Positions 16,067-26,800 are shown, numbered from the stretch's first letter. The stretch: DNA of 64,000 bases from JBLNBN01 sp050260015 (GCA_050260015.1 JBLNBN010000029.1:82032-146031); one strand, 5' to 3'. The notes: generated by a model from the sequence alone, not told the origin. Numbers and translations: made by a program.

Positions 16067-17055
16067 TGCTTTCCTTTGCCGCTGAAATATTCGAGACGAT
16101 CGTAAAATTCCGCAACACATTCTACGATCGCGGATGGCTGAAAAGCATAGCCGCCGACGCGCCGGTTGTCAGTATTGGCAATTTGTCCGCCGGCGGCTCC
16201 GGCAAAACCCCTTTCGTGAAATTAACCTGCGACTTACTAAAGAAATATGGCTTGCGCCCGGCGATCGTCGGGCGCGGCTATAAACGCGCTTCCAAGGGGA
16301 ATATAATTGTGCGCGACATAACGGGGGTGCGCGCGACCGCCGAGGAGGCGGGCGACGAAATGCTCTGGCTCGCCGAGAGAACTGGATGCGCGACGCTTGC
16401 AGCAGACAGTAAGTCCGACGGGGCGGTTTACGCCGCCGGGCTATTCAAGCCCGACGCCATAGTAGTCGACGACGGGTTCCAGCACCGCCGGCTGAAGCGC
16501 GATCTCGACGTCGTACTAATCGCCGAATCAGATTTGAAAAGGCCTTTCCTAATGCCCCAGGGCAGGCTCCGCGAGCCGCTCTACTCCGTGAACCGCGCCC
16601 ACGTAATAGCTATCCCGGAAGGCGTCGAAGAAATTTATGAATTGCCCGAATTTCTTCAACGCGAAGCTCTGCTCGTTAGGTTTAAGCGCGAATTTGGAGC
16701 ATTTAATTTCGAACCCGACAATAATTTCGCCTTCGCTGGCATCGCCCGACCGGAGCGGTTTTTCAATATGCTCCGCGGAGCGGGAGTTCCAGTCGGCGAA
16801 ACGCACGGATTAGCGGATCACTTCCGCTTCGATCCCGATTCCGTTAATAAGATAGTCCAATCGGTAAAGAAATCCCGCGCCTCGCGAGCGCTTACGACTG
16901 AAAAGGATTTCGTGAAGCTCCGGCGCTTTCTCCCGTTATTTGAAAGGGAGGGGATAGCCTTAACCGCGGTTCCGCTCGAGATAAAGCTGACGCTCGGCGA
17001 GGAGGAATACGTGGAGCGCGTTGTCGGCGCAGTCCGCAAGCGTCTTCCGGATTGA
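16066..17055 (+). CDS. lpxK: Tetraacyldisaccharide 4'-kinase LpxK
   Basis: A 329-residue membrane-associated kinase of lipid A synthesis, phosphorylating the 4' position of the disaccharide precursor. The P-loop is NLSAGGSGKTPFVK near residue 45, followed by RPAIVGRGYKR and the EAGDEMLWLAE region; VVDDGFQHRRLKRDLDVVLI is the catalytic DDGFQH signature. The start is a GTG that overlaps the previous stop codon (TAGTG). Its presence shows that the cell makes lipid A and has an outer membrane. No other lpx gene is nearby. Confidence 0.93.
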   Translation: MLSFAAEIFETIVKFRNTFYDRGWLKSIAADAPVVSIGNLSAGGSGKTPFVKLTCDLLKKYGLRPAIVGRGYKRASKGNIIVRDITGVRATAEEAGDEMLWLAERTGCATLAADSKSDGAVYAAGLFKPDAIVVDDGFQHRRLKRDLDVVLIAESDLKRPFLMPQGRLREPLYSVNRAHVIAIPEGVEEIYELPEFLQREALLVRFKREFGAFNFEPDNNFAFAGIARPERFFNMLRGAGVPVGETHGLADHFRFDPDSVNKIVQSVKKSRASRALTTEKDFVKLRRFLPLFEREGIALTAVPLEIKLTLGEEEYVERVVGAVRKRLPD

Positions 17056-17066
17056 TCTTAGGGCGT

Positions 17067-18992
17067 TCAATATCTTGCGTCTATCTGAAGGTAAAACGTC
17101 CCCGAATGATTTAAAGGAATTTCGTCCCAACCCGAACCCATCGACTCCCTGTAATTTTTACTCATGCTCGCGTAAACGGCGGTAATATTAAGCCCGGCCA
17201 GCGGCGTTAGCCTAAGCCTCGCGCTAAACCTCGAGCCGCGCTCGTAGAGAGGCGGGACGCTGAAGCGCCCCGGCAGGAGCTGTTCGTATTGCCAGACTGC
17301 GCTATCGTAACCGTCGGTGGAAAACGCGGTCGCGCGGGCGCTCGCCTCCAGCCAATTCCCTGCTTTTCGGGACAATTCTATAAACGCCGCCGCGCCAAAT
17401 TCAGCGGGCGCCGCCCTCCCGAGATCGACCTGCCTGAAGTCCGCAACTATTCTCGCATCGCCGATCGAGCGAAGCGATTTCTTTACGTCGAAACGTAACG
17501 AGAGCTTGCTACGCCTGAAGTCAATCAACTTGTTATCCTTTTCCATGTCGTCGTTTTTCGTTTCGAATCTCGTGCGAAGCGAAAAGAAGGTCAAATTCCT
17601 CAGCTTAATATCTAATTGAGCGAATAGATCTACGCCGGTAACGGGCTTCGAAACGTTGTAAGTTCTGCCCGGCGCGGCAAATAAATCCGCGTAGAGGGAA
17701 AGCCTGGCGGAATCCGTTAGCTTACGCCTCGCCGCGACGTATAATCCCGCCTCGTTGGAAGGAGTTGAGCTCTCGCCGAAGCCCGAGCCGAGCGGGGAAC
17801 GAAATTCGGCGGGGTAAAACCTCGCCCTCCCGGCAAGCTCCCATGCTCCAAACGCGCCTTCCGCAGCCGCGACGCAAGCGAAGCTGTTGCCCGCGTCGCG
17901 CGCGACTTCCGCGGCGAGCGAATATTTCTCCAACGTCATCGCGGCGAATACCTCTGCAAGCGCGCCGCGGCGCCCTTTAAAGTTTGCCTTGGATTCAGTG
18001 TTTATGCGTTTATCATACTCGATAAAATATCCCGCGGCGCCTAATGATACCGCTCCAAGCGCTGTTTCTACCTGGGCTCCCGCAATGCGTTCTCGCGCGG
18101 CTCCTACTTTGGCGATTTCTCCCTCCGTCCGGTACAATCCCGAGGAATAAAGCGAGGTAATAGCTCCGGTTTTCGCGTCGAGCGCCCCGGCTCGCTTCTG
18201 GTCCGAATAGAATGCCTTTACCGACCTTTCTCCGCCCGAAAAGAAGAGCTCGGCTACGACGCCGCGGAGTTTCTTGGAAAAATATGAGGAGGAATTTGGC
18301 TTGGTTTCGGAGTAATATGCGGCGGCGGGCGCGATCACTTCCGCGCTCTTTACCGCCGGGAACGCTCTTCCGAGCAGGGCGCCAAGCCCGAACGCCAGCG
18401 AATAATCGCCTGCGGCCGCCGAGAAGCTCTCCGCGCGCCAGAATAAAGCTCCCGAAGCCGACGCTTGCTCCGGCCGTTCGCCTGCGTCCTTCTCCCAGCA
18501 CGCGGTTAGCTCGAAGCCTTCGTAAGCGGCGTTGAGGCGCTGGTAGCTTTCCAGGGGCGAACCCTGGTAAACGGCTTCTCTGAAACCGCGGGAAGGCGTC
18601 AGGCTTTGGCTTTGCCGGGAGCGAAAATCGATCCTGCCCCCGTTTAAGGGCTCGCCCGAAATAGTCGCGCAGTAAGTGAGAACCAGCTCCAGGTCAGGGC
18701 TCAAGCCAAGCGAATCGGCTATTTCTTTAATAGAATACGGATCGCGATTGCGCGCGTAGTCGACGATCGCCGCCGCAATTCTCGGCGAAATTCCAGGCAG
18801 GGCAAGGAGTTCCGAGGGCTTAACGCGCTTTAGCCGTAATGGGTTCAATCGAAGCCTCTCGAGAGTTTCAACGTAATCGGAATAACCATGAAATTCCGCC
18901 TCCGCTTCAGTCTCGGGCATGAGCGGCGGAAAGTCCTGGCTTCGGGCTTCTACGACAAAAGACAGTATTATAAAGAGTAATAACTGTTTCAT
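17067..18992 (-). CDS. Helix-hairpin-helix protein with outer-membrane barrel-like C-terminus
   Basis: A 641-residue exported protein. Residues 1-18 form a signal peptide ending at ARSQ. Residues about 50-120 contain tandem helix-hairpin-helix units of ComEA type: KPSELLALPGISPRIAAAIV then PYSIKEIADSLGLSPDLE. The remaining ~520 residues are rich in alternating polar and hydrophobic residues with frequent aromatics and end in FYLQIDARY, the pattern of outer-membrane beta strands. Proteins with this arrangement are known from Bacteroidota and relatives but not characterised. Its 3' end is 11 bases from lpxK, which converges on it. A role in DNA binding at the surface is only a guess from the HhH fold. 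Confidence 0.65.
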   Translation of the reverse strand: MKQLLLFIILSFVVEARSQDFPPLMPETEAEAEFHGYSDYVETLERLRLNPLRLKRVKPSELLALPGISPRIAAAIVDYARNRDPYSIKEIADSLGLSPDLELVLTYCATISGEPLNGGRIDFRSRQSQSLTPSRGFREAVYQGSPLESYQRLNAAYEGFELTACWEKDAGERPEQASASGALFWRAESFSAAAGDYSLAFGLGALLGRAFPAVKSAEVIAPAAAYYSETKPNSSSYFSKKLRGVVAELFFSGGERSVKAFYSDQKRAGALDAKTGAITSLYSSGLYRTEGEIAKVGAARERIAGAQVETALGAVSLGAAGYFIEYDKRINTESKANFKGRRGALAEVFAAMTLEKYSLAAEVARDAGNSFACVAAAEGAFGAWELAGRARFYPAEFRSPLGSGFGESSTPSNEAGLYVAARRKLTDSARLSLYADLFAAPGRTYNVSKPVTGVDLFAQLDIKLRNLTFFSLRTRFETKNDDMEKDNKLIDFRRSKLSLRFDVKKSLRSIGDARIVADFRQVDLGRAAPAEFGAAAFIELSRKAGNWLEASARATAFSTDGYDSAVWQYEQLLPGRFSVPPLYERGSRFSARLRLTPLAGLNITAVYASMSKNYRESMGSGWDEIPLNHSGTFYLQIDARY

Positions 18993-19366
18993 ATCATTTA
19001 GCGCATTCTTTTTGCTAAAATTAAAAAAGTATTATAATTAAAGCAAAAAATTTTCTCCGAGGTCAGCCCGGAAAAACGAATTAGTAGCGCCTGCAAATAG
19101 TTATCGGGAAAAAACCTGCTAAAAAAAATCGCTTGAAAAAATTAATTTATAATTAAGAATCGGTAAATACAATGCGAAAATCTTTAGGAATATGAATAAA
19201 TGCTGCGATATATATTAACTAAAACGTTGTTAGATGGGCTCGCAGCTCCGCTTATTATGTGGTGAAGTTAAACGCGCCGTTAAAATCATTTCATAGTTTA
19301 AAAAAATTTCATTATTATTGTAATCATATTTTGGTCGAAATTGGAAAAAGAAAAAGGGGGGAAGAA
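18993..19366. other. 374-base AT-rich intergenic region
   Basis: The region separates the divergent HhH/barrel and PAS genes. I see no open frame of note, no clear TAnnTTTG promoter, no strong hairpin and no tRNA-like fold. An open frame in phase with the PAS gene extends back to a GTG at 19259, but the clear ribosome binding site is at 19350-19362. Confidence 0.5.
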
Positions 19367-20974
19367 ATGAAGGATACCTATCTTGAGGAAAGAGTCGGGA
19401 AAAATGCCGCCACGAAAGAAAGAGAAAGCAAACTTTACCAAAAGGGTTTGGAAACTCAGAATCAGGAATTAAAACTGACCCAGATGGAATTAGAATTCAC
19501 TATGAATAAATACGCCGACCTTTATGACAACGCTCCCATAGGATACATCACATTAAACGAAGAAGACGCCGTAATCGAAGCCAACTTAACTATCAGCGAG
19601 ATGCTCAGGGTCGAGAGACATGAATTTATCGGCGAATCGTTTTACTCTTACATAGTTCCCGAGGACCACGACGCGCACTTTCTTTTCAAGAGAAAATTGA
19701 TTTCAACTAAGACGCGACACAACTGCGAGCTTAGGCTGACGCGCTGCGACGGAAAGCTGATACACGCCAAGCTCGAGGGCCGGGCGGACGTTAACGCCAA
19801 CGGAAAGTCGCTCTTTAAGATAGTTATAGTCGACAATACTGTCTCCAAATTGCTGGAGAACAACTTAAGGCAGAGCGAGAAAAAGTACCGCTCATTAATT
19901 GAAAACCTTGACGAGACGCTCTTTAGGATAGCAATGCCGAGCGGACGCGTCGAATATATAAGCCCGTCGGCGGCGCGGCTTTTCGAACTGCCTTTGGAGC
20001 AGTTCTTCTTTATGCCGAACGCGCTGGAGCGCATTATCCACCCCGACTCGAGAAAGTGCTTGCGCGACGTATGGCAGTCCGCTCTGCAAGGTAAGATCGA
20101 GCATATTTTCGAATACAAAATAATAACGCCCAGGGGGCAGGAAAAATGGATACGGCAGTCCAATTCAATCGTGAACGACGAGAACGGGACGATGATCTCC
20201 ATCGAGGGCATTTGCCGCGACGTAACCGAGAGCAGGCTCTACGAGGATAGGCTCCGCGAAAGCGACGAACGGTTCCGGGCGATCGCCAATTACACCTATG
20301 ACTGGGAGAGCTGGATAGGGCTCGACGGTAAGTTGCTGTGGGTCAATCCTTCCGTTGAACGCATGACGGGCTACAATCCGGGCGAATGCGCGTTGATGAG
20401 CGATTTCCCCGCTACGATTATTCACGAGGAGGACGTCGAAGCTTTTCGGGAAAACTTTAAAAAGTCAATCGAGCAAAACATTGGAACGCACGATTTCGAA
20501 TTTAGAATTCGTCGCAAAAACGGCTACGTTCTTTGGGTCTCCGCTTGCTGGCAACCTATTTGCGCCCAGGACGGCTCGCCGAACGGCATTCGTATGAGCG
20601 TGCGCGACATAAGCGAGCGCAAGGAAAACGAAGAGCGCTTGCTAACGCTCGTGGACGAACTGCGCCGCTCCAACGAGATTATTTCTTCCAATATGGTCGA
20701 GTTGAACGAAACCCGTTACAAGCTTCAGTTCTCGCAACGCAATTTGCGCGAGCTTCACGCCCGCAAGGACGAATTCTTCTCGCTCGTTTCTAGGGAATTA
20801 ATCGACCTGTTCACGCGCTCGCAACGCCTTAGCAAGGTCATTAAAAGCGAAGGCTTCCAGGGGAACGAGGAATTTGTAAAGGGCTTTGTGGGGGATTTGG
20901 AGGGCAGCGTGCACAATACGCTTCGAATGATTGAAAATTACTTTCGGCAGGCAAGCGCCCCATTAGGGCGGTAA
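19367..20974 (+). CDS. Triple-PAS signalling protein with degenerate histidine kinase dimerisation segment
   Basis: I start this 535-residue protein at the ATG at 19367, preceded by a strong GGGGGGAAG ribosome binding site, rather than at the GTG 36 codons upstream. A helical N-terminus is followed by three PAS domains, roughly residues 45-165 (DLYDNAPIGYITLNEEDAVI), 180-300 and 305-430, the latter two each ending in the PAC-type sequences GICRDVTESR and SVRDISERKENEE. A coiled coil follows and then KDEFFSLVSRELIDLFTRS near residue 467. In sensor kinases this place reads like KDEFFSIIAHDL and holds the phospho-accepting His; here it is Arg, and no HATPase domain follows before the stop. It is therefore probably not a kinase. 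No response regulator is adjacent. Confidence 0.8.
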   Translation: MKDTYLEERVGKNAATKERESKLYQKGLETQNQELKLTQMELEFTMNKYADLYDNAPIGYITLNEEDAVIEANLTISEMLRVERHEFIGESFYSYIVPEDHDAHFLFKRKLISTKTRHNCELRLTRCDGKLIHAKLEGRADVNANGKSLFKIVIVDNTVSKLLENNLRQSEKKYRSLIENLDETLFRIAMPSGRVEYISPSAARLFELPLEQFFFMPNALERIIHPDSRKCLRDVWQSALQGKIEHIFEYKIITPRGQEKWIRQSNSIVNDENGTMISIEGICRDVTESRLYEDRLRESDERFRAIANYTYDWESWIGLDGKLLWVNPSVERMTGYNPGECALMSDFPATIIHEEDVEAFRENFKKSIEQNIGTHDFEFRIRRKNGYVLWVSACWQPICAQDGSPNGIRMSVRDISERKENEERLLTLVDELRRSNEIISSNMVELNETRYKLQFSQRNLRELHARKDEFFSLVSRELIDLFTRSQRLSKVIKSEGFQGNEEFVKGFVGDLEGSVHNTLRMIENYFRQASAPLGR

Positions 20975-21090
20975 TATTTAAAAAATATAATGGAAAAAAC
21001 GGGTCGCCATTGAATTTCTATATTAATTAATCCAGCTTAAACGTCTCATGAATTAATTGGTCTTATCACCATTGATTTATTGAGGCAAAT

Positions 21091-21687
21091 ATGAAAATCC
21101 TGGTTGTCGACAATTACGATAAGTTTGCGCATAATCTACTCTCCCTGCTGGAAAAATTAAGCGGAGCTGAAATAACCGTCGTAAAAACGGACGAAGCCGA
21201 CGCGACCGTCGCGGATAATTATGACGGGATTATATTTTCGCCGGGCCCCGGTATGCCCTCGGAGTACCCGTTAATGTCGCAGATACTGGACCGCGTGCGC
21301 GATCGCAAGCCGATCTTAGGAATTTGCTTAGGCCATCAACTAATCGGCGAATACTTCGGCGCCAGGCTGATTCATTGCGGAGACTCCTTCCAGGGAGTTA
21401 AAAAGAGCATTAAAATACTGGACGCGGGCGACGAATTATACAAGGGAATACCGGATAATTTTCCCGCCGTGCTCTATAACTCCTGGTGCGTCGATAGGGC
21501 CTCGGTCCCGCCGGAGCTCAAAATTACCGCGGAATACCGCAGCGAGAATGGAATAAACTACGTCATGGGATTCTCCCATGCGCTTTACAGGATAAAAAGC
21601 GTGCAGTTCCACCCCGAATCCGCAAGCGCCCCGGACGGAGAGATGATCATAAAAAATTGGCTCGATTACGCTTTAAACAATTATTAA
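21091..21687 (+). CDS. Glutamine amidotransferase, anthranilate/aminodeoxychorismate synthase component II
   Basis: A 198-residue class I glutamine amidotransferase of the TrpG/PabA group, releasing ammonia from glutamine for a chorismate-using partner. The nucleophile is Cys79 in GICLGHQ, the oxyanion segment is FSPGPGMPSE and the catalytic His-Glu pair is in QFHPES near residue 173. TrpG and PabA cannot be separated by sequence here, and in many bacteria one protein serves both. No trpE or pabB lies nearby. Its 3' end is 10 bases from mraY, which runs the other way. Confidence 0.88.
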   Translation: MKILVVDNYDKFAHNLLSLLEKLSGAEITVVKTDEADATVADNYDGIIFSPGPGMPSEYPLMSQILDRVRDRKPILGICLGHQLIGEYFGARLIHCGDSFQGVKKSIKILDAGDELYKGIPDNFPAVLYNSWCVDRASVPPELKITAEYRSENGINYVMGFSHALYRIKSVQFHPESASAPDGEMIIKNWLDYALNNY

Positions 21688-21697
21688 ACCGCGCGGC

Positions 21698-22828
21698 TTA
21701 ACGGAACTTAAACGTAGCCATCGTAATAATGGCGAGAATGACGGCGACAATGTAAAAGCGGGTGACGATCTTCGATTCGTGTAAGCCCGCTTTTTCAAAA
21801 TGATGATGCAGCGGAGCCATCCTGAAGAGACGCTTGCCTTCGCCGTAGCGTTTTTTCGTCCATTTAAAGTAGGACACCTGGAGAATTACCGATATAGTTT
21901 CCGCGAAGAACACGCCCCCCACGATGGGCAGAAGGAATTCTTTTTTGATTAAAATGCACAACCCGCCGATAGCGCCCCCAAGCGCCAAAGACCCCGTATC
22001 GCCCATAAACACCTGCGCCGGGTAGGAATTAAACCAAAGAAATCCGAGAGCCGCCCCGATCATTGCAGCGGCGAAGATCGTTAGCTCGCCCGAACCGGGC
22101 AGGAAGACTATATTTAAGTATTTGGAAAATTCAAAGTTGCCGGAGAAGTAGCTTATCAGCGCGAGCGCGAGCGCCGCGATCCCAACCGTGCCTATGGAGA
22201 GCCCGTCAAGGCCGTCCGTAAGATTTACCGCGTTCGAGGTAGCCGTTAATACGAACACGACGGCGGGTATATAAAGCAATCCAAAGTCGAAATATATATG
22301 CTTTGCAAAGGGAACGGTCGTTAGGGTGCGGATGGGTTCGAAGTTCTTACCGAAGAACTCGGGGAAGAAATAAATCGTACAGCCCAGGATTAAGCCTATT
22401 GAAACCTGCCCGACTATCTTATACCTGCCTATCAGCCCGTTAGGTAATTTCCTGACGACCTTCAAGTAATCGTCCAGGAAGCCCACCGCGCCAAGCCAGG
22501 CCGTAGTAAGCATGATTAATATGACGTAAATATTGGATATATTCGCCCAGAGCAGGGTTGGCAGTAGAACGGAGGCGAGCACAATTAGCCCGCCCATGGT
22601 CGGCGTGCCCGCCTTAGTGCAGTGGTTGCCGACTCCCTGTAGCTCTCTTTTGCTCTGCTCGCCGATGAGTCTTTTCTTTAGGAAACGGATGATCATCGGG
22701 CCAATAAAAACGCTGATGAGCAGCGCCGTAATAGCGGCGCCTGCGGAGCGAAAAGTAATGTATCGGAAAACGCCGACCCCCGGGGGGTCGAAAGCGAGCT
22801 GAAGCCAACGGGTCAGGAAATATATCAT
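21698..22828 (-). CDS. mraY: Phospho-N-acetylmuramoyl-pentapeptide transferase MraY
   Basis: A 376-residue inner membrane enzyme with about ten transmembrane helices that makes lipid I from UDP-MurNAc-pentapeptide and undecaprenyl phosphate. The family motifs are all present: KAGTPTMGG near residue 72, GFLDDYLKV near 116, NLTDGLDGL near 203 (catalytic Asp residues) and the HHHFEKAG segment near 340. The ~45 extra residues near the N-terminus before the KAGTPTMGG motif are usual for this family. It stands alone, about 19 kb from mraZ-rsmH, not inside a dcw cluster, and has its own well-formed promoter. Confidence 0.96.
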   Translation of the reverse strand: MIYFLTRWLQLAFDPPGVGVFRYITFRSAGAAITALLISVFIGPMIIRFLKKRLIGEQSKRELQGVGNHCTKAGTPTMGGLIVLASVLLPTLLWANISNIYVILIMLTTAWLGAVGFLDDYLKVVRKLPNGLIGRYKIVGQVSIGLILGCTIYFFPEFFGKNFEPIRTLTTVPFAKHIYFDFGLLYIPAVVFVLTATSNAVNLTDGLDGLSIGTVGIAALALALISYFSGNFEFSKYLNIVFLPGSGELTIFAAAMIGAALGFLWFNSYPAQVFMGDTGSLALGGAIGGLCILIKKEFLLPIVGGVFFAETISVILQVSYFKWTKKRYGEGKRLFRMAPLHHHFEKAGLHESKIVTRFYIVAVILAIITMATFKFR

Positions 22829-22863
22829 TTTGTTTTTTAATTATTGGACGAAAAATTAAAAAA

Positions 22864-22894
22864 CAAAACTAACGAAATTGATTATAACGTCAAA
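22864..22894 (-). promoter_or_regulatory. Bacteroidota-type promoter of mraY
   Basis: On the minus strand, TTTG (22891-22894), exactly 19 bases, then TAGTTTTG (22864-22871), 35 bases before the mraY ATG. This is a full match to the TTTG/N19-21/TAnnTTTG pattern. Confidence 0.7.
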
Positions 22895-22943
22895 GAAAAG
22901 TTAAGCGCGGTCGGGTGATTAAGCAAGCTAAGCCTTGTTTAAA

Positions 22944-23675
22944 TCAAAGCTTAGTGCCGATGTAATGCTGGAGCATCGCGCTCCAGGTTTCCACGCCGTG
23001 CCTCCACTCCCCGCCCCAAACGTCGAGCAGATGCGGTATGGATTTTAGCTCGAGCAGGTTGCTAAGTTCCGCGGACTTTTCGGGGCGTTCGCCCTCGCCG
23101 CTGCCGGTAGCGATATAAATATGCCTGCGGCTGCGCAAGAAGGAAAGCCAATAGTTGTCATTTAAATTTGGCAGATAGTGCGTGGGAGAATTAAAATAGC
23201 AGTTTTCGTCGAAATGGCCTTCCGTGAAGCGCTCGATGTTGTAGTCGCCGCTAAGGGCCAGCGCGCCGATAAAGACGTCCGGGCGGCGGAAGTATGCGTT
23301 GGCGGCATAGTAAGCGCCGAGCGAAGCTCCGACGGTAAGAATAGGCATGGCCCCGCCGTTGTCGTCGTAAATGAAAGGCATGGCCTCGTTCATTAGGTAA
23401 TTATTATACTCGAAATGCCTGCGCGACTTCGCTTCAAATGTGATCTCGCCCGAACCCCAACTCTGGGAATGCACCGATCCAATGCAATAAACGCGGCACT
23501 TGCCGCTGCGGACAAACTCGCCGACCGCGTCGAAGAGCCCGCTCTCCTCAATTTCCATCGGGGAATCGCCCGTCGTCGGGAAAAATAATAGGGGTATGCC
23601 GTAGTGCCCGAGCGAGCATATAGTCATCTCCTGCTTTAGATTTTCGCTATGCCATTTGTGTACTTGTCGCTGCAT
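22944..23675 (-). CDS. Esterase-like alpha/beta hydrolase
   Basis: A 243-residue protein of the putative esterase (EstA/enterochelin esterase D-like) group. The nucleophile elbow is GASLG with Ser118, preceded by the PILTV strand; a likely catalytic His is in GGEWRHGVETW near residue 224, and an oxyanion strand is LLFFPTTGDSP near 30. There is no signal peptide, so it should be cytoplasmic. Similar small esterases are common and of unknown substrate. It is a monocistronic gene on the minus strand between mraY and the divergent T9SS cargo gene. Confidence 0.72.
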   Translation of the reverse strand: MQRQVHKWHSENLKQEMTICSLGHYGIPLLFFPTTGDSPMEIEESGLFDAVGEFVRSGKCRVYCIGSVHSQSWGSGEITFEAKSRRHFEYNNYLMNEAMPFIYDDNGGAMPILTVGASLGAYYAANAYFRRPDVFIGALALSGDYNIERFTEGHFDENCYFNSPTHYLPNLNDNYWLSFLRSRRHIYIATGSGEGERPEKSAELSNLLELKSIPHLLDVWGGEWRHGVETWSAMLQHYIGTKL

Positions 23676-23894
23676 TTACTTGATTGATGAACAGTTTATA
23701 AGGGGAAATATTTAAAATACTTAAAAATATATTGATTTTGACGTTCATTGCATTGAATTGTTACATGTCGCTTTAATTTATTACTTTATTATGAATAAAT
23801 TATGCGACGCCGCTGAAAATAATTCTTGCTAATTAAGTATAAATCTCATATTTTTCATTGATATTCCCTACTGTTTTTTGAAAAGGTTTAGAAA

Positions 23895-26800
23895 ATGAAA
23901 AGCGCGAAAATTTATACCTGTTTATCGATAGTAGGCCTGGCGGCCGCAATTGCTTCGCTGATCCTTTCTGGAGTCAGGGACGTTCCCGCAGGCGGAGACG
24001 GCGAATTAATTACTAAGGAGCGGTTGGAGTGGGAAATAATGCGCTTCCGCGACCCGGCTACGGGAAAGATCCCCGGGGGAATCCGCAACGCTGAGCTCCA
24101 ATATGTCCGCTCGCTCGCTCCCCGCGGAAAGGGCGCGCTCGTCGAATCCATGCTCTCGGCCGATTGGCAGAGAAGAGGGCCGTTCTTTGTAGGCGGCAGA
24201 ACCCGCGCGCTTGGAATTGACGTTGCCAACGAAAGTAGGATACTAGCGGGCGGAGTCTCCGGCGGCCTCTGGCTAAGCGCCGACGGCGGGGCGAGCTGGA
24301 CTAAATCCACTACGCCCGATCAGGTGCATTCAGTTTCATGCCTCGCCCAGGACGCTCGTCCGGGCCATACCTCGACGTGGTACGCCGGTACCGGCGAGTT
24401 TTGGGGCAATTCCGCGGATATTTCCGGCGACGGCGTTTATAAGACTTCCGACGGCGGGGCGAACTGGACGCTGCTTCCCTCGACCATCACGAATAAACCC
24501 AATTCGTGGGACAATCCGTTCGACTATATTTGGAACATCGTAACAAACCCGGCAGCGACCAACCCCGAAGGCGAGGTTTACGCGGCGATAACGCTCGGCG
24601 GCGTTTACCGCTCGACCGACGGCGGCGCGAGCTGGAAGCCCGTTCTCGCCGGATACGGCAACTCCTACGGCTACTTTACCGACGTCGCCGTTACCTCGAA
24701 AGGAGTCCTCTACGCCACTATCAGCCAAATGGCTCCGAACGGCGCGAACTCTCAGATTAAAGGTATTTTCCGCTCCGTCAACGGTACTAAATGGACCGAT
24801 ATTACCCCGAAGGATATGCCGGCGAAATACAAGCGCATTGTAATCGGCATCGCTCCCTCGAACGAGGACGTCGTATACTTTGTTGCGGAAACTCCCGGCT
24901 CGGGCCTTCTAACGCATAATTCTATGGGCGACGAACTCTGGCATTCCTTCTGGAAGTATACCTACCTCTCCGGCGACGGCGCGGGAGCGGGCGGCTCCTG
25001 GGAGAATCGCTCGATGAACTTGCCGAATCCTTCGAAGCTCCGCGGGCAGATGAACTCCCAGGGCTCTTACGACTTAGTTCTAAAGGTAAAGCCCGACAAT
25101 CCCAATGTCGTATTTATTGGCGCGACCTCGATGTACCGCTCCGACGACGGCTTCGCTACGGATAAATTTGCATGGATAGGCGGAACCTGTCCCGATAGCG
25201 ATTGCGTTTACGACTGGCGTTACCCGAACCATCACGCCGATCTACACGCTATTACATTCCTGCCCTCCAACCCGGATATACTTTTCACAGGCAGCGACGG
25301 CGGCGTTCATAAGACGCTCGATTGCGAAGCCGAACGAATCGTTTGGATCTCGCTCAACAACGGTTACCACACGACGCAGTTCTATACCTGCGCCATAGAT
25401 CACACGAGAGTCGATAATAAAGAAATAATCGGCGGTTTGCAGGACAACGGGACGCTTTCGACCAGCTCCGAGGCGCCCGTCAGCGATTGGCACGAGCCCG
25501 GCCGCGGAGACGGCTTCTACTGCCAGATCCCTAACGGCGGCGGTTATTATTACATCTCGCAGAATTCCACCTGGCAGCCCAAAATTAAGATATTTAGAGT
25601 TTATAAGGACGCCCTTGGGAAGGTCGTCACACAAACGCGCATCGATCCCATCGGCGGGCGGGACTTCATTTGGAACACTCCCTTTACGCTCGATCCGAAT
25701 AACCCGGACATAATGTACCTGGCCGGCGGCGAAATTCTCTGGCGCAACAGCGTGCTCTCAAGCATTCCCAACGTTAAGTCGCTCGATTCGACTTCGATTG
25801 GCTGGGACAGCCTCCCGGGGACGCGAACGCCTGGCACGAAGATCTCCGCGGTATCAGTTTCCAAATCGCCCGCGAACGTGGTTTACTACGGCACGCAGAG
25901 CGGCAGGATCTACCGCGTCGACAACGCTAATACGGGCTCGCCGACTGCCGTAAATGTAACGAGCGCCTATATGCAGGGCGGAAACGTCGGCTCAATTTCA
26001 ATTGATCCGGACGACGCGATGAAAGTCGTAGTAGCCTTCACGAACTATAACGTTAAAAGCCTTTTCCTGACGACCGACGGCGGAGCCAACTGGACGAACA
26101 TTTCGGGCAACCTGGAAGAATACGACAGCGGTATAGGCGCCGGGCCGGCTACGCTTTGGGTCGAGACCGTCAAGGTTCCCAATGGAAAAGTTTATCTCTG
26201 CGGGACGAGCGCGGGCCTTTTCTCCAATTCTTCTCTTAACGGCGAGCAAACCGCCTGGACGCAGGAGAGCCCGCTTGGTATCGGCAATATGGTAATCGAT
26301 ATGATCGACTCCCGCGACGCCGACGGCTTTACGGCGATAGCTACCCACGGCGCGGGAATGTTCGAAGGGTACGTGCGCGACGTGCATTCGAAGCCGCAGC
26401 CGACGACGCTTGAGTACCCGGCGAACGCCGCGCGGGGAATAGCCGACACGGTAACGCTCCGCTGGAAACCCTCCGAAGGCGCCATATTTTATAACGTCGA
26501 GTTGGCCCTGGATCAGGAATTTACTAAAATAATTAATACTATTAAAGGCGCCCGGACGAACAGCGCGCTCGCCGAGCATTTGATCCCCGGCTATATAAAG
26601 TACTATTGGCGCGTAGTCGCGATCAACTCGGGCGGCGTTTCCGAGTCCTCCGAAATCAGGGAATTTACCACTACTCTCTCCTCGCCGGAGCTAATCTCCC
26701 CGGCTAACGCGGCCGTCGACGCCGAAACCGACATTACGCTTCGCTGGGAGCCGCGGCCGGGCGCGACAAGTTACCGAGTAAAGGTCGCCGAAGGACTTTC

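Noticed and set aside
17289..18535. Several long frames on the plus strand opposite the HhH/barrel gene
   Set aside because: They are shadows of the GC-rich minus-strand gene, rich in Arg and Pro, with no recognisable domain.
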